A DNA stretch of 36,419 bases from Bacteroidales bacterium (GCA_017546125.1 JAFYXO010000030.1:1-36419), one strand, 5' to 3'. Positions 8,109 to 16,600 are shown, numbered from the stretch's first letter. Notes: generated by a model from the letters alone, not told the origin. Made by a program: numbers and translations.

Positions 8109-9032
8109 TTACCTCCGCTTTTTTGCCCTTGGATGGGCGGTTAAAAATGTGTTTTTAAGTTGCTCAAAGGATGTGTGGGTGTAGACTTGCGTAGCAGCAA
8201 GTGATGAGTGCCCGAGCATCTCTTTGATGCTGTTAAGGTCGGCTCCGTTGTTCAGAAGATGTGTGGCTATCGAGTGTCTCAGTACGTGGGGGGACTTTCT
8301 TCCAGAAAATCCTTCTAACCCACAGAGCTCCTCTTTGACCACCTTATCCACGAATGCGGGATAAACAGCCTGGCCTTTGTCTGTTACAAAGAACTTTCCA
8401 TCTACCCCCTCAGGAAACTCCACCTTAATTCTCTTCAAATATAATAAAATTTCTTCACAAATCGAAATTGGGATGGGAATTTCTCTCAATTTGTCACCTT
8501 TTCCCACTACCCTGAACACTTTTCTCTCCAAATCGAGGTTCTCTTCCTTCAGCCCCACGATCTCGCTTCGTCGCATCCCCGTTGCATACATCACTGCAAT
8601 CATTGTCCTGTTGCGCAGCTTGTGGAAAGGGGTATCCTCCGGCAATCTCTCTTCAAAGTACCTGTCCAAAGCCCCTTCGGTGTAGAATTCCGGAAGTTTG
8701 CTCCCCTCCTTGGGGCGGAAGACCCTCTTCGCAGGATTTGAATCGAGAAGCCCGGCTGAAACCAGATATGAGCAATAGCTGCTGAGTGCCGAAAGTTTGA
8801 GGTTCATGGTCCTGGGGGAGAGCCCGGAATTGAGCCCTTGGGCAATGAAACCGCGTATATTGGTGGTATTGAGCGAGGTTAGGAGCTCCTGCTCCGCAAT
8901 GCCAGGGAGCCCTGTCTCCGGAAAAAGGTACGCATAGAAATCTGCCAACGCTTCACTGTACAGGGCGGATGTGCGTGGCGAGTACCTCTTTTGGGTCCTG
9001 ATATACTCTATGAAATTTTCTACAATATTCAT
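8109..9032 (-). CDS. xerC: tyrosine recombinase XerC
   Basis: This 307-aa tyrosine recombinase resolves chromosome dimers at dif with a XerD partner. An N-terminal SAM-like core-binding domain (1-105) precedes the catalytic domain. The catalytic residues are all visible: Arg154 in TGMRRSE, Lys178 in GKGDK, His249 and Arg252 in HVLRH, His275 in GHSSLAATQ and nucleophile Tyr284. The intact length, housekeeping context and coupling to hpf argue for cellular XerC and not a phage integrase. The promoter region is shared with divergent rpsU; TAAATTTG on the minus strand (9049-9056) is a possible -7 box. Confidence 0.9.
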   Translation of the reverse strand: MNIVENFIEYIRTQKRYSPRTSALYSEALADFYAYLFPETGLPGIAEQELLTSLNTTNIRGFIAQGLNSGLSPRTMNLKLSALSSYCSYLVSAGLLDSNPAKRVFRPKEGSKLPEFYTEGALDRYFEERLPEDTPFHKLRNRTMIAVMYATGMRRSEIVGLKEENLDLERKVFRVVGKGDKLREIPIPISICEEILLYLKRIKVEFPEGVDGKFFVTDKGQAVYPAFVDKVVKEELCGLEGFSGRKSPHVLRHSIATHLLNNGADLNSIKEMLGHSSLAATQVYTHTSFEQLKNTFLTAHPRAKKRR

Positions 9033-9045
9033 TTTTAACTCCCTA

Positions 9046-9075
9046 TTGCAAATTTACAAAATTTATCTACCTTTG
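9046..9075 (+). promoter_or_regulatory. rpsU promoter
   Basis: A TTG at 9046-9048 and TACCTTTG at 9068-9075, spaced by 19 bases, fit the Bacteroidota consensus. The element lies inside the 74-bp gap to divergent xerC, and the 5' part overlaps the putative xerC -7 box, so the two promoters may compete. Confidence 0.8.
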
Positions 9076-9088
9076 CAGTCCGAAAATA

Positions 9089-9100
9089 AAAGGAGGTGAT
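9089..9100 (+). promoter_or_regulatory. extended Shine-Dalgarno site of rpsU
   Basis: AAAGGAGGTGAT is complementary over 12 bases to the usual 3' end of bacterial 16S rRNA and ends six bases before the ATG. Other genes in the window lack such sites. Bacteroidota ribosomes are reported to hide the anti-SD in a pocket involving bS21, and rpsU is among the few mRNAs that keep a strong SD, fitting autoregulation by bS21. Confidence 0.9.
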
Positions 9101-9106
9101 AAAAAT

Positions 9107-9298
9107 ATGATTATAGTACCAATCAAAGAGGGCGAAAACATTGAAAAAGCGCTAAAGAAATTTAAACGTAAATTCGAGAAAACAGGTATTGTTCGCGAGC
9201 TTCGCGGCAGAAAAACTTTTGAAAAGCCTTCTGTGAAGAAGAGAGCTCAACTTCAAAAAGCTATCTACGTACAACACCTTCAAATCAAAGAAGACTAA
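9107..9298 (+). CDS. rpsU: 30S ribosomal protein bS21
   Basis: This 63-aa basic protein has the bS21 pattern: MIIVPIKEGENIEKALKKFKRK, then KTGIVRELRGRKTFEKPS and a basic helix. It sits on the 30S platform near the 3' end of 16S rRNA. The Bacteroidota form is short and ends after the second helix (VQHLQIKED). The gene is monocistronic, with its own promoter, an unusually strong SD and a terminator 22 bases after the stop. The likely regulation is at translation: ribosomes lacking bS21 should expose the anti-SD and preferentially translate this mRNA. That mechanism is from family knowledge; only the SD is seen here. Confidence 0.95.
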   Translation: MIIVPIKEGENIEKALKKFKRKFEKTGIVRELRGRKTFEKPSVKKRAQLQKAIYVQHLQIKED

Positions 9299-9320
9299 TT
9301 ACGTAAAAATCAATAAAAAA

Positions 9321-9348
9321 CCGACTTCATTACGAAGCCGGTTTTTTT
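9321..9348 (+). terminator. rho-independent terminator after rpsU
   Basis: Stem CCGACTTC/GAAGCCGG (one A-C mismatch) with loop ATTAC, followed by seven T residues. Confidence 0.88.
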
Positions 9349-9413
9349 GTGTAATGCTGTGCCGTAAAATGTTCAAATGAAGTCACAGCTCTATGCCGCC
9401 GCAGAAGTTATCC

Positions 9414-10529
9414 TTATCTGTAGTGACACTCAATCCAGTATGGGGCTTTTAGGATGTCGTGATCTCTGTGTTCGTCGCAAGATGGGAAGAAGTTTTCAAG
9501 CATTCCAGGGAGGATTTTCAATCCGTTGCGGCTGTTGCATACATAGTGCATTATGCGGGCATTCTTCACCGGGTATATTACGAAGAAACTCTTGAATGAG
9601 CCGTTGTCTCCCCAGTGCCATAGTGCGCCGTCATCTGTAAGTCCTACACCAAGTCCCCAGCTTATTGGCAGGTCTTCGTATATCCTTCCTGCTTGGTCGT
9701 CATCTTCAAATTGTGGAGTGATCATCTCCTGGAATGTCTCCTCTTTGAGCGAACCTCCGTGTGACAGGTGCTCGAGGAATTTTACATAGTCAGCGGCACA
9801 GGTCATCAAAGTGTAGCCCGAATTTGCACGAGGGTAGCGGACAATGCTTGCTGGGGTGCCGTCCTCCTGATGTCCTACGGTCACTTGCCCTTCAAATGAT
9901 TCTCTCCATCCATACCACGAATTTGGCATCCCGAATGGCTCAAATACATATTTGGTAGCCAGTTCGTTAAGGGTCATGCCTGTAAGGTGTTCAAGTGTGT
10001 GCTGAAGATATGCGAATCCCTCTCCTGAGTAGGTGAACATCCCTGTGGTGTCGCTTTCTTCGTAAGGTTTGCGTTTGAATCTTATGGTGCTGGTAGGCCA
10101 TGCGTCAGATGATGGTGATGCTGCCCAATTGCTCAGGCCTGTGCGGTGTGCCAATACGTGGCGCGCGGTGAGCATTCTGGCATATATGCTGTCTTGCCCT
10201 GGGGCAAAACGTCCATTGTCGTAGTACTCCATGAGTGGTGTGTCGAGGTCGAACAACCCTTCATCGTAAAGGTTGAGTGCGATGTACGAGAAAACCACTT
10301 TGCTGAGTGAGGCCGCTTGAAATACGGTGGTGTCAGCTATCCCGTCGCCATAAATAAAATAGCTCTCATTGAATTTGTCCGACAGCGGTTTTTCCTGGGC
10401 GAACACCGCCTGGATTCCTGTAATCGCGTGCTCCTCCATAAGTGGCTGGAGCTCCATATTTGCATTGTTTGTAGCGGTACATCCGAAGATAATCAGGCAG
10501 ATTGCCGAAATAAAAAACGATTTTCTCAT
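9414..10529 (-). CDS. serine hydrolase, class C beta-lactamase fold (lipoprotein)
   Basis: This is a 371-aa lipoprotein (lipobox IFGC) with a beta-lactamase/transpeptidase-like domain. The nucleophile motif SLSK is at residues 74-77 and is preceded by FQAAS. The second motif is YSG in FTYSGEGFAYLQ, the YxN-like position with Gly in place of Asn, common in esterase-type members. The third motif is HWGDNG near 318, an HxG in place of KTG. This pattern fits the broad family that includes esterases, D-aminopeptidases and penicillin-binding-like proteins more than a true AmpC beta-lactamase. The gene stands alone, convergent with rpsU. A possible minus-strand -7 box, TACTTTTG, is at 10549-10556. 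The substrate is unknown. Confidence 0.82.
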   Translation of the reverse strand: MRKSFFISAICLIIFGCTATNNANMELQPLMEEHAITGIQAVFAQEKPLSDKFNESYFIYGDGIADTTVFQAASLSKVVFSYIALNLYDEGLFDLDTPLMEYYDNGRFAPGQDSIYARMLTARHVLAHRTGLSNWAASPSSDAWPTSTIRFKRKPYEESDTTGMFTYSGEGFAYLQHTLEHLTGMTLNELATKYVFEPFGMPNSWYGWRESFEGQVTVGHQEDGTPASIVRYPRANSGYTLMTCAADYVKFLEHLSHGGSLKEETFQEMITPQFEDDDQAGRIYEDLPISWGLGVGLTDDGALWHWGDNGSFKSFFVIYPVKNARIMHYVCNSRNGLKILPGMLENFFPSCDEHRDHDILKAPYWIECHYR

Positions 10530-10563
10530 AAAATTGGTTTTTGTACTCCAAAAGTAGTAAAAT

Positions 10564-10597
10564 TTTGGATACTTAATGTATAAAAATGTTATCTTTG
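10564..10597 (+). promoter_or_regulatory. promoter of mutA-mutB
   Basis: TTTG at 10564-10567 and TATCTTTG at 10590-10597 with 22 bases between, slightly wider than usual. It gives a 5' leader of roughly 40 bases, AT-rich and without a Shine-Dalgarno site, as expected for a highly expressed Bacteroidota gene. Confidence 0.7.
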
Positions 10598-10641
10598 CGT
10601 GAATAAAGAAAACACACTCATTTATTAATAATCATAAAAAT

Positions 10642-12561
10642 ATGGCAGAAAAACTTTTTACTGAATTTCCAGCGGTCCCTACCGAGAAATGGGAAGAGGT
10701 AATTTTAAAAGACCTTAAATGTGCTGACCTAGAGTCTGCACGTGCCGCATACGAGAAAAAACTCGTATGGAAAACACAAGAGGGTTTCAGCGTTCGTCCA
10801 TACTACCGTGCAGAGAATCTTGCAGAGCTTCCTCACGTAGGTACTAACCCTGGAGCATTCCCTTATGTTAGAGGTACCAAACAAAACAATGATTGGTTCA
10901 TCCACCACAGCGTATGCTGCTGCTCAGGTGACTATGCAAAAGCAAATGCTGAAGCAAAAGAACTACTTTCAAAAGGTATCGAGTCTGTAGGTTTCTACAT
11001 GGATGGTTCACAAGTTCAAACTGTTGAGAACTATGCTGCTCTTTTGGAAGGTATCGATCTAAACAAAGTTCCTGTAAGCTTCCAAGAAAGCTGTGTAAAA
11101 TCAGTAGAGTCTCTTAAGAACTTCTTGGCTTATGCAGAGTCTAAAGGTGTAGATAAAGATGTAGTAAGAGCTACTTTCGATTTCAACCCTCTACATACAC
11201 TTACCACTAAAGGTTACTTCTGTGAGGAGAAAGCTTTCGAACTTCTAGCTGAAGCTGTTAAAGTGGCTGCAGACTATAAGAAAGTTAAAGTTATCGCTGT
11301 AGATGCTACCACTTTCAATGGTTGTGGTGCTACTTCTACTCAAGAGCTTGCTTTTGCTCTTGCTGCTGGTAGCGAATATCTTTCACGCTTGACTGAACTT
11401 GGTCTTGAAGTTAAAGATGTAGCTAAGAAGATGACCTTCTGCTTCTCAGTAGGAAGTTCATATTTTATGGAGATTGCAAAATTCCGCGCTGCACGTATGT
11501 TGTGGGCTAACGTAGTTGACGCTTATGGTACAGATTCAGAGTGTGCCAAGAAGATGGAACTACGCGCTACCACCAGCGAATGGAACCAAACAGTTTACGA
11601 TGCTTATGTAAACATGCTTCGCGTTACCACAGAGGCTATGAGTGCATCTATCGCAGGTGTTGACTACCTTGAGGTTCTTCCTTTCGACTATGCATTCAGA
11701 GTTCCAAACGACTTCTCAAACCGTATCGCACGTAACGTACAAAGCATCCTTAAAGGTGAGTCTCACTTTGATAAAGTAGTTGACCCTTCTGCTGGTTCAT
11801 ACTATATCGAGACCCTTACCAACTCTATCGCTAACTCTGCATGGGCTCTATTCCGCTCAGTAGAAGAGGGTGGTGGTTATGTTGCCAAATTCAAAGAGGG
11901 CTTCATCCAATCAGAGATCAAGGCTGTTGCTGACAAGAAAGATAAAAACCTTGCAATGCGCAAAGATATCCTTCTTGGTTCTAACCAATATCCTAACTTC
12001 CTTGAGAAAGCTGAAGACTGCATCACTACAGATATCGTTTCAAGAGATGTTACCACTTATATGGGTATGAAATTCGAAGCTCCTGCTTGCGATTGCGAAA
12101 AAATGGCAGAGCCTCTAAAACCTTACCGTGGATCACAAGTATTCGAGGCTATGCGTCTTGCTACTGACAGAAGCGAAAAACAACCTATGGCATTCATGCT
12201 TACCTTCGGTAACTTGGCTATGTGCCGTGCTAGAGCTCAGTTCTCTTGCAACTTCTTCGCTACTGCTGGTATCAAAGTTGTGGACAACAACCGTTTCTCA
12301 TCTGTAGAAGAGGGTGTTAAAGCAGCTCTAGAGGCTGGTGCTGACATCGTAGTGGCTTGTTCATCTGACGAAGAATATGCAGAAGCAGTTCCTCAAATCG
12401 CTGAACTTATCGGTGACAAAGCTATCGTAGTAGTGGCTGGTGCCCCTGCTTGCCAAGCTGAACTTGAAGAGAAAGGTATCAAGAACTTCATCAACGTGAA
12501 GAGCAACGTTCTTGAGACTTTGAAAGACTACCAAGCAAAACTTGGAATTAAAGCACTTTAA
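10642..12561 (+). CDS. mutA: methylmalonyl-CoA mutase small subunit
   Basis: This is the 639-aa non-catalytic (beta) subunit of the heterodimeric mutase that interconverts succinyl-CoA and (R)-methylmalonyl-CoA. It has the TIM-barrel domain (about 30-480) and a flavodoxin-like C-terminal domain (about 510-639). The cobalamin-binding DxHxxG motif is missing there (FGNLAMCRARAQFSCNFF at its place), as expected for MutA. It pairs with mutB 24 bases downstream. Both genes have strongly biased codons: Leu almost always CTT, CTA or TTG, Ala GCT or GCA, unlike the neighbours. This points to very high expression. The product serves succinate-to-propionate fermentation in Bacteroidota. Confidence 0.95.
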   Translation: MAEKLFTEFPAVPTEKWEEVILKDLKCADLESARAAYEKKLVWKTQEGFSVRPYYRAENLAELPHVGTNPGAFPYVRGTKQNNDWFIHHSVCCCSGDYAKANAEAKELLSKGIESVGFYMDGSQVQTVENYAALLEGIDLNKVPVSFQESCVKSVESLKNFLAYAESKGVDKDVVRATFDFNPLHTLTTKGYFCEEKAFELLAEAVKVAADYKKVKVIAVDATTFNGCGATSTQELAFALAAGSEYLSRLTELGLEVKDVAKKMTFCFSVGSSYFMEIAKFRAARMLWANVVDAYGTDSECAKKMELRATTSEWNQTVYDAYVNMLRVTTEAMSASIAGVDYLEVLPFDYAFRVPNDFSNRIARNVQSILKGESHFDKVVDPSAGSYYIETLTNSIANSAWALFRSVEEGGGYVAKFKEGFIQSEIKAVADKKDKNLAMRKDILLGSNQYPNFLEKAEDCITTDIVSRDVTTYMGMKFEAPACDCEKMAEPLKPYRGSQVFEAMRLATDRSEKQPMAFMLTFGNLAMCRARAQFSCNFFATAGIKVVDNNRFSSVEEGVKAALEAGADIVVACSSDEEYAEAVPQIAELIGDKAIVVVAGAPACQAELEEKGIKNFINVKSNVLETLKDYQAKLGIKAL

Positions 12562-12585
12562 TAATCACCTGAAAAAATAATTAAT

Positions 12586-14715
12586 ATGCGTCCTAATTTT
12601 AAAGACATCAAATATTGCGGAGCAGCTGCTTGTAAAGCTGAGGCTCCTGCACAGGAAACTTGGAAGACCCCTGAGCAAATCGACGTTAAAGGGATCTACA
12701 CCGCTGAGGACCTAAATGGTATGGAGCATCTGAATTATGCAGCAGGTGTCGCTCCTTTCCTTCGTGGACCTTACAGCACAATGTATGTACAAAAACCTTG
12801 GACTGTTCGTCAGTACGCAGGTTTCTCTACAGCAGAAGAATCAAATGCTTTCTATCGCAGAAACTTGGCTGCAGGTCAGAAAGGTCTTTCTGTAGCATTT
12901 GACTTGGCTACACACCGTGGATACGATGCTGACCATCCAAGGGTAGTTGGTGACGTAGGTAAAGCTGGTGTAAGTATCTGTAGCGTTGAGGATATGAAGG
13001 TTCTTTTCGACCAGATTCCTCTAAACAAAATGTCAGTTTCTATGACTATGAACGGTGCCGTTCTTCCTGTTATGGCATTCTACATCGTAGCAGGTCTTGA
13101 GCAAGGTGCCAAACTTGAAGAGATGGCTGGTACTATCCAGAACGACATCTTGAAAGAGTTCATGGTTCGTAACACTTACATCTATCCACCTGAGTTCTCA
13201 ATGAGAATTATCGGCGATATCTTCGCTTATACTTCTAAATATATGCCTAAGTTCAACTCTATCTCTATCTCTGGTTACCACATGCAAGAGGCTGGTGCTA
13301 CCAACGATATCGAGATGGCTTATACTTTGGCTGACGGTCTTGAGTATCTAAGAACCGGTGTTAAAGCCGGTATCGATGTAGATGCTTTCGCACCACGTCT
13401 ATCATTCTTCTGGGCTATCGGTATGAACCACTTTATGGAGATCGCTAAGATGCGTGCTGCACGTATGATCTGGGCGAAACTTGTAAAACAGTTCAATCCT
13501 AAGAACCCTAAATCTCTATCATTGAGAACACACTGCCAAACTTCAGGTTGGTCACTAACTGAGCAAGATCCATTCAACAACGTAGCAAGAACTTGTATCG
13601 AGGCTATGGGTGCAGCACTTGGTCATACCCAATCACTTCACACCAACGCTCTTGACGAGGCTATCGCTCTTCCTACTGACTTCTCAGCTCGTATCGCACG
13701 TAACACCCAAATCTACATCCAAGAGGAGACCAACGTATGCCGTGGTATCGACCCTTGGGCTGGTTCATACTATGTAGAGACCCTTACCAAAGAACTTGCT
13801 GATAAAGCTTGGAAACTTATCCAAGAGGTTGAAGAACTTGGTGGTATGGCTAAAGCTATCGAGACAGGTATTCCTAAACTACGTATCGAAGAGGCTGCAG
13901 CTCGTAAACAAGCTCGTATCGACTCAGGTATTGAGAAGATCATCGGTCTTAACGAGTACAGACTTGAGAAAGAGGATCCTATCGAGATCTTGGCAGTGGA
14001 CAACACTAAAGTTCGTGAATCACAAGTTAAGAGACTTAAAGATCTTCGCGCTAACCGCGACAATGAAAAAGTTAAAGAGTGTCTTGCAGCTATCACTCAC
14101 GCAGTGGAAACTAAGACCGGTAACCTTCTTGAGCTAGCTGTTGAGGCTGCTAAGAACAGAGCTACTCTTGGTGAAATCTCTGACGCTTGCGAAGCTGTAG
14201 TAGGCAGATATAAAGCAGTTATCCGTATGAATACAGGTGTTTACTCATCAGAAGTTAAGAACGATTCAGAGTTCGAACAAGCTAAAGTTAAAGTAGCTGA
14301 ATTCGCTAAGAAAGAGGGTCGTCAACCTCGTATTATGATCGCTAAACTTGGTCAAGACGGTCACGACCGTGGTGCTAAAGTGGTAGCTACCGGTTATGCT
14401 GACTGCGGTTTCGACGTGGATATGGGTCCTCTATTCCAAACTCCTGAAGAGGCTGCTAAACAAGCTGTTGAGAACGACGTACACGTAGTGGGTGTATCTT
14501 CACTTGCTGCTGGTCACTTGACACTTGTTCCTCAGATCGTAGCTGAGCTTGCTAAACTTGGCCGTGAAGACATCCTTGTAGTATGTGGTGGTGTAATCCC
14601 TGCACAAGACTACGATGCACTTTACAAAGCCGGTGCAGCTGCTATCTTCGGTCCTGGTACAAAAGTAGCTTTGGCTGCTTCTACTATCGTTGACCTTTTG
14701 TCACAAAGATTCTAA
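12586..14715 (+). CDS. mutB: methylmalonyl-CoA mutase large subunit
   Basis: This is the 709-aa catalytic alpha subunit, with adenosylcobalamin as cofactor. The N-terminal substrate-binding barrel contains RGPYSTMY (CoA channel) and QTSGWSLT. The C-terminal B12-binding domain shows DGHDRGAKV with the cobalt-ligating His593, then GVSSLAAGH and GGVIPAQDY, the usual base-off/His-on signature. Length and motifs match active MutB. It follows mutA in one transcript and ends at a strong terminator. The chaperone GTPase (MeaB) and methylmalonyl-CoA epimerase genes, often near, are not in this window. The codon bias is as strong as in mutA. Confidence 0.96.
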   Translation: MRPNFKDIKYCGAAACKAEAPAQETWKTPEQIDVKGIYTAEDLNGMEHLNYAAGVAPFLRGPYSTMYVQKPWTVRQYAGFSTAEESNAFYRRNLAAGQKGLSVAFDLATHRGYDADHPRVVGDVGKAGVSICSVEDMKVLFDQIPLNKMSVSMTMNGAVLPVMAFYIVAGLEQGAKLEEMAGTIQNDILKEFMVRNTYIYPPEFSMRIIGDIFAYTSKYMPKFNSISISGYHMQEAGATNDIEMAYTLADGLEYLRTGVKAGIDVDAFAPRLSFFWAIGMNHFMEIAKMRAARMIWAKLVKQFNPKNPKSLSLRTHCQTSGWSLTEQDPFNNVARTCIEAMGAALGHTQSLHTNALDEAIALPTDFSARIARNTQIYIQEETNVCRGIDPWAGSYYVETLTKELADKAWKLIQEVEELGGMAKAIETGIPKLRIEEAAARKQARIDSGIEKIIGLNEYRLEKEDPIEILAVDNTKVRESQVKRLKDLRANRDNEKVKECLAAITHAVETKTGNLLELAVEAAKNRATLGEISDACEAVVGRYKAVIRMNTGVYSSEVKNDSEFEQAKVKVAEFAKKEGRQPRIMIAKLGQDGHDRGAKVVATGYADCGFDVDMGPLFQTPEEAAKQAVENDVHVVGVSSLAAGHLTLVPQIVAELAKLGREDILVVCGGVIPAQDYDALYKAGAAAIFGPGTKVALAASTIVDLLSQRF

Positions 14716-14742
14716 TCTGATTAAGATAGAATATAATAAAGT

Positions 14743-14773
14743 AAGAGGCCTTCAATCTGAAGGCCTCTTTTTT
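14743..14773 (+). terminator. terminator after mutB (bidirectional)
   Basis: A perfect 12-base stem (14743-14754 with 14758-14769) with loop ATC, followed by a T run. The A-rich bases at the 5' side could also serve the opposing remnant gene. Confidence 0.9.
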
Positions 14774-14777
14774 AATA

Positions 14778-15107
14778 TTATATATTCTTGACAGCTTTTA
14801 CTATCTCTTCTGCAGGGAGGTCGGGGTCGAGGACCAGATGTGGTTTGGCGTAGACTATGTTCTGCTCCGATTTGGCAAGCTCTTCTCCGCCACCTGTTAT
14901 ATTGAGCATAATAACCTCCTCTTTGGATACTTTACCCTCTTTGACTGCGGCAGCAAGTGATGCCACAGCGACGGCAGCTGCATTGTGGATATCGATACCC
15001 TCAATATCTGCAAACTTGCCCTTCTACTGGTGAAGTTCATCATTGGTCACTTTGTACATGTCATCGCCGGCATCCTCCATTGCATCGAAAAGGCCACCTG
15101 CGACAGA
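14778..15107 (-). pseudogene. cysteate synthase, 3' remnant
   Basis: Read on the minus strand, this encodes the C-terminal ~108 residues of a PLP-dependent cysteate synthase-like enzyme. It runs from SVAGGLFDAMEDAGDDMYKV through EGIDIHNAAAVAVASLAAAV and MLNITGGGEE to the natural end. The family reading is from memory of Bacteroidales cysteate synthases, which share AGGLYDA, TEGIDIHPAAAVA and MLNITGGGEE. Two defects show decay: an in-frame TAG at 15024-15026, just after VTNDELHQ, and loss of everything upstream of about 15107, where the island's stem-loop repeat begins. No N-terminal part is found on the other side of the island, so it was deleted and not merely interrupted. The other candidate family is threonine synthase. 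Confidence 0.8.
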
Positions 15108-15516
15108 AAAACGCGAAATCTTGACGCGGAAAGCTGAAATCATGTCGGCTGCGACAAAAAATGGGTAAAAGTTGTCGCGGGAGAGATAGGCTGGACGCAC
15201 CTGTATGAAATCTGGCGAAAGCTTGAGGGAGTGTTGTATTGAAATGTGTTATGACGCGTGGAAAATGCCCGATATCCGCTGCGTCAAGTATAGAAGAACT
15301 TTCTGATGGAGTAGCGGCTTTGGAGTTAAGGTTCTTCAGGCGTTCGCTCCGCTCACTCCCTCCCACACCTGCGGTGCGGGCCCCTCCCGCTATCAAGCGC
15401 GGGTGCTTAGGCCTTCAGAACCTTAATCTCCACAGCCGCGACTAAAAATCGCGAAAAGTGGTCGCGGAAAGTGAAAATCTGCCCTGCTGCGACTGAAAAA
15501 CGCGAAAAGCTGTCGC
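15100..15516. repeat. left composite repeat of the island (stem-loop array)
   Basis: About 420 bp, repeated in the same orientation at 19859-20277. It contains small stem-loops of two types. Type A has GCGAC then A-rich, CGCGAAAAG and GTCGC, at 15100-15129, 15150-15180, 15436-15467 and 15487-15516. Type B has TGACGC paired with GCGTCA around GCCCGATATCCGC, at 15252-15286. The middle (15322-15431) is a hairpin element. Open frames across this stretch are low-complexity and change between copies, so I see no gene in 15108-15608. Confidence 0.85.
15322..15431. repeat. dispersed hairpin repeat element, copy 2
   Basis: Reverse-oriented copy of the element at 5097-5249: outer arms 15322-15341 and 15411-15431 share TTCAGAACCTTAA with their complement, and CCCGCTATCAAGCGCGGG is conserved. 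The centre differs, with CACCTGCGGTG in place of the 10-bp stem of copy 1. It is nested inside the left composite repeat. Confidence 0.85.
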
Positions 15517-15608
15517 TACCTTTATTATGTTTTCTGTGTTTACAGTGTTGAAGGAGTTGATAGCTGATATTGATTCCCAGCCCCACGAGATCTTTTTAAC
15601 GGATTTAT

Positions 15609-16493
15609 TCATTTCAGTTTGGTCTTGTTCCGGTATGGCCAGAGGGCCTCCACCGCCATCATGGTGCGACCGATGAAGTGGCCCTTGGGGGCAAGACTTG
15701 GGTCGGAAGTCTGTTCCTGATAGACTGGGATTCCGTAGGTGTCCCTGAACTGTTTGTCGTAGTCGCCAGTCTGCTTGCGGCGCAGCAGTTCCGGGAAGAG
15801 CCCGATGCGTCCGGTCCGGTAGAGGGCGTTCAGAAGGACTAGGTCGGACATGGATTCCGGGTCGAAGTCAAAGAGCCATTCCCGCATCTTATCGGACTCG
15901 AAGAAGATGGTTCCGTCGGTGGCGCCTCGGCTGAAGAGCCGGAGCGTGGCTTCGTCCAGTTGGTGCCAGCCCTCTTTCAGCGTGCGGTAGAACTGGTCCA
16001 GGGCGGCGTTAGTGGTGATGCGGAGCTTGATGTTCTGGAGTTCTGTCCCATCGAGGAACGTTATTTCAAAGAGGCCTGGCTCAGTTTCGATGACCAGCTC
16101 GCTGTCGCGGCCGGATAGGACTTTGCGGGCCACTTCAAGGCATCCGGTTCCAGCCTCGAAGGGAATCTCGGCACCGTTGTGGACAGACTTAGTGAAACGG
16201 CCGAAGGGCAGATCCCACTCCACCGGGTTGACTTTGGTCACGCCGGTCAGGAAGAGCAGGTAAGAATCGGGAAGAAAACTATAGCCAGGGCTGACCACGA
16301 TGCGGGCGCTGCGCATATTCGCGGCCAGCTCCAGCAGGAGGAGGATGAGGCACTCTCGGCCGGGGCAAGCGTCCAGCCAGTCCAGTTCCTCGCTGAGGCG
16401 GGCCTGGATAGCGTCTATGGTGACTGGAGCATAGTGGGTGGTTTTGGTGTGCTTGAGGGCACTGTTCAGTGTTTGGAGTAGTTTATTATTCAT
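15609..16493 (-). CDS. small C-family DNA polymerase (DnaE/PolC)-derived protein, catalytically inactive-looking
   Basis: This 294-aa protein resembles pieces of the replicative polymerase alpha subunit. Residues 62-100 (RIVVSPG through LTGVTKVNP to PFGRF) match the palm segment that normally reads GPGRGS, LGITNVDP and LFERF. Residues 181-261 match the fingers: FFESDKMREWL, LVLLNALYRTGRIGLFPELLRRK and TYGIPVYQEQ, against FQFES, LNALYRPGP and TYGIIVYQEQ. The catalytic PDxDxDF is replaced by EIPFEAGTG, and the PHP, tau-binding and OB parts are absent. It is visibly richer in G and C than the genes at 17.3-19.7 kb, suggesting a different origin. It is transcribed away from the nuclease-like trio. 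The homology is seen by eye; a structural or DNA-binding role is inference. Confidence 0.6.
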   Translation of the reverse strand: MNNKLLQTLNSALKHTKTTHYAPVTIDAIQARLSEELDWLDACPGRECLILLLLELAANMRSARIVVSPGYSFLPDSYLLFLTGVTKVNPVEWDLPFGRFTKSVHNGAEIPFEAGTGCLEVARKVLSGRDSELVIETEPGLFEITFLDGTELQNIKLRITTNAALDQFYRTLKEGWHQLDEATLRLFSRGATDGTIFFESDKMREWLFDFDPESMSDLVLLNALYRTGRIGLFPELLRRKQTGDYDKQFRDTYGIPVYQEQTSDPSLAPKGHFIGRTMMAVEALWPYRNKTKLK

Positions 16494-16584
16494 GTGTGAA
16501 GCTTTATTAGTATTTTTTTTGAGGATATCATATTTGTCAAGTATTCAATGGCGACCTCCACGTCAGAAAAAGTTATATGTTAAC

Positions 16585-16600
16585 AATACGAATTCGTATT
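16585..16600. promoter_or_regulatory. perfect 16-bp palindrome, candidate operator
   Basis: AATACGAATTCGTATT is a perfect palindrome in the 239-bp gap between two divergent genes. The half-site ACGAAT recurs at 16605-16610. Its symmetry and position suggest a dimeric regulator, but none is identified in the island unless the arm-domain protein binds here. Confidence 0.45.

Noticed and set aside
9414..10529. AmpC-type antibiotic resistance gene
   Set aside because: The third motif is HxG and the second YSG; the motifs fit the broad esterase/peptidase branch, so a resistance call is not supported.
15061..15396. 111-aa minus-strand ORF across the left repeat
   Set aside because: It is composed of stem-loop and hairpin-element sequence; the similar peptide GGSERSERLKNL also arises from copy 1 at 5.2 kb, so it is a by-product of the repeat.
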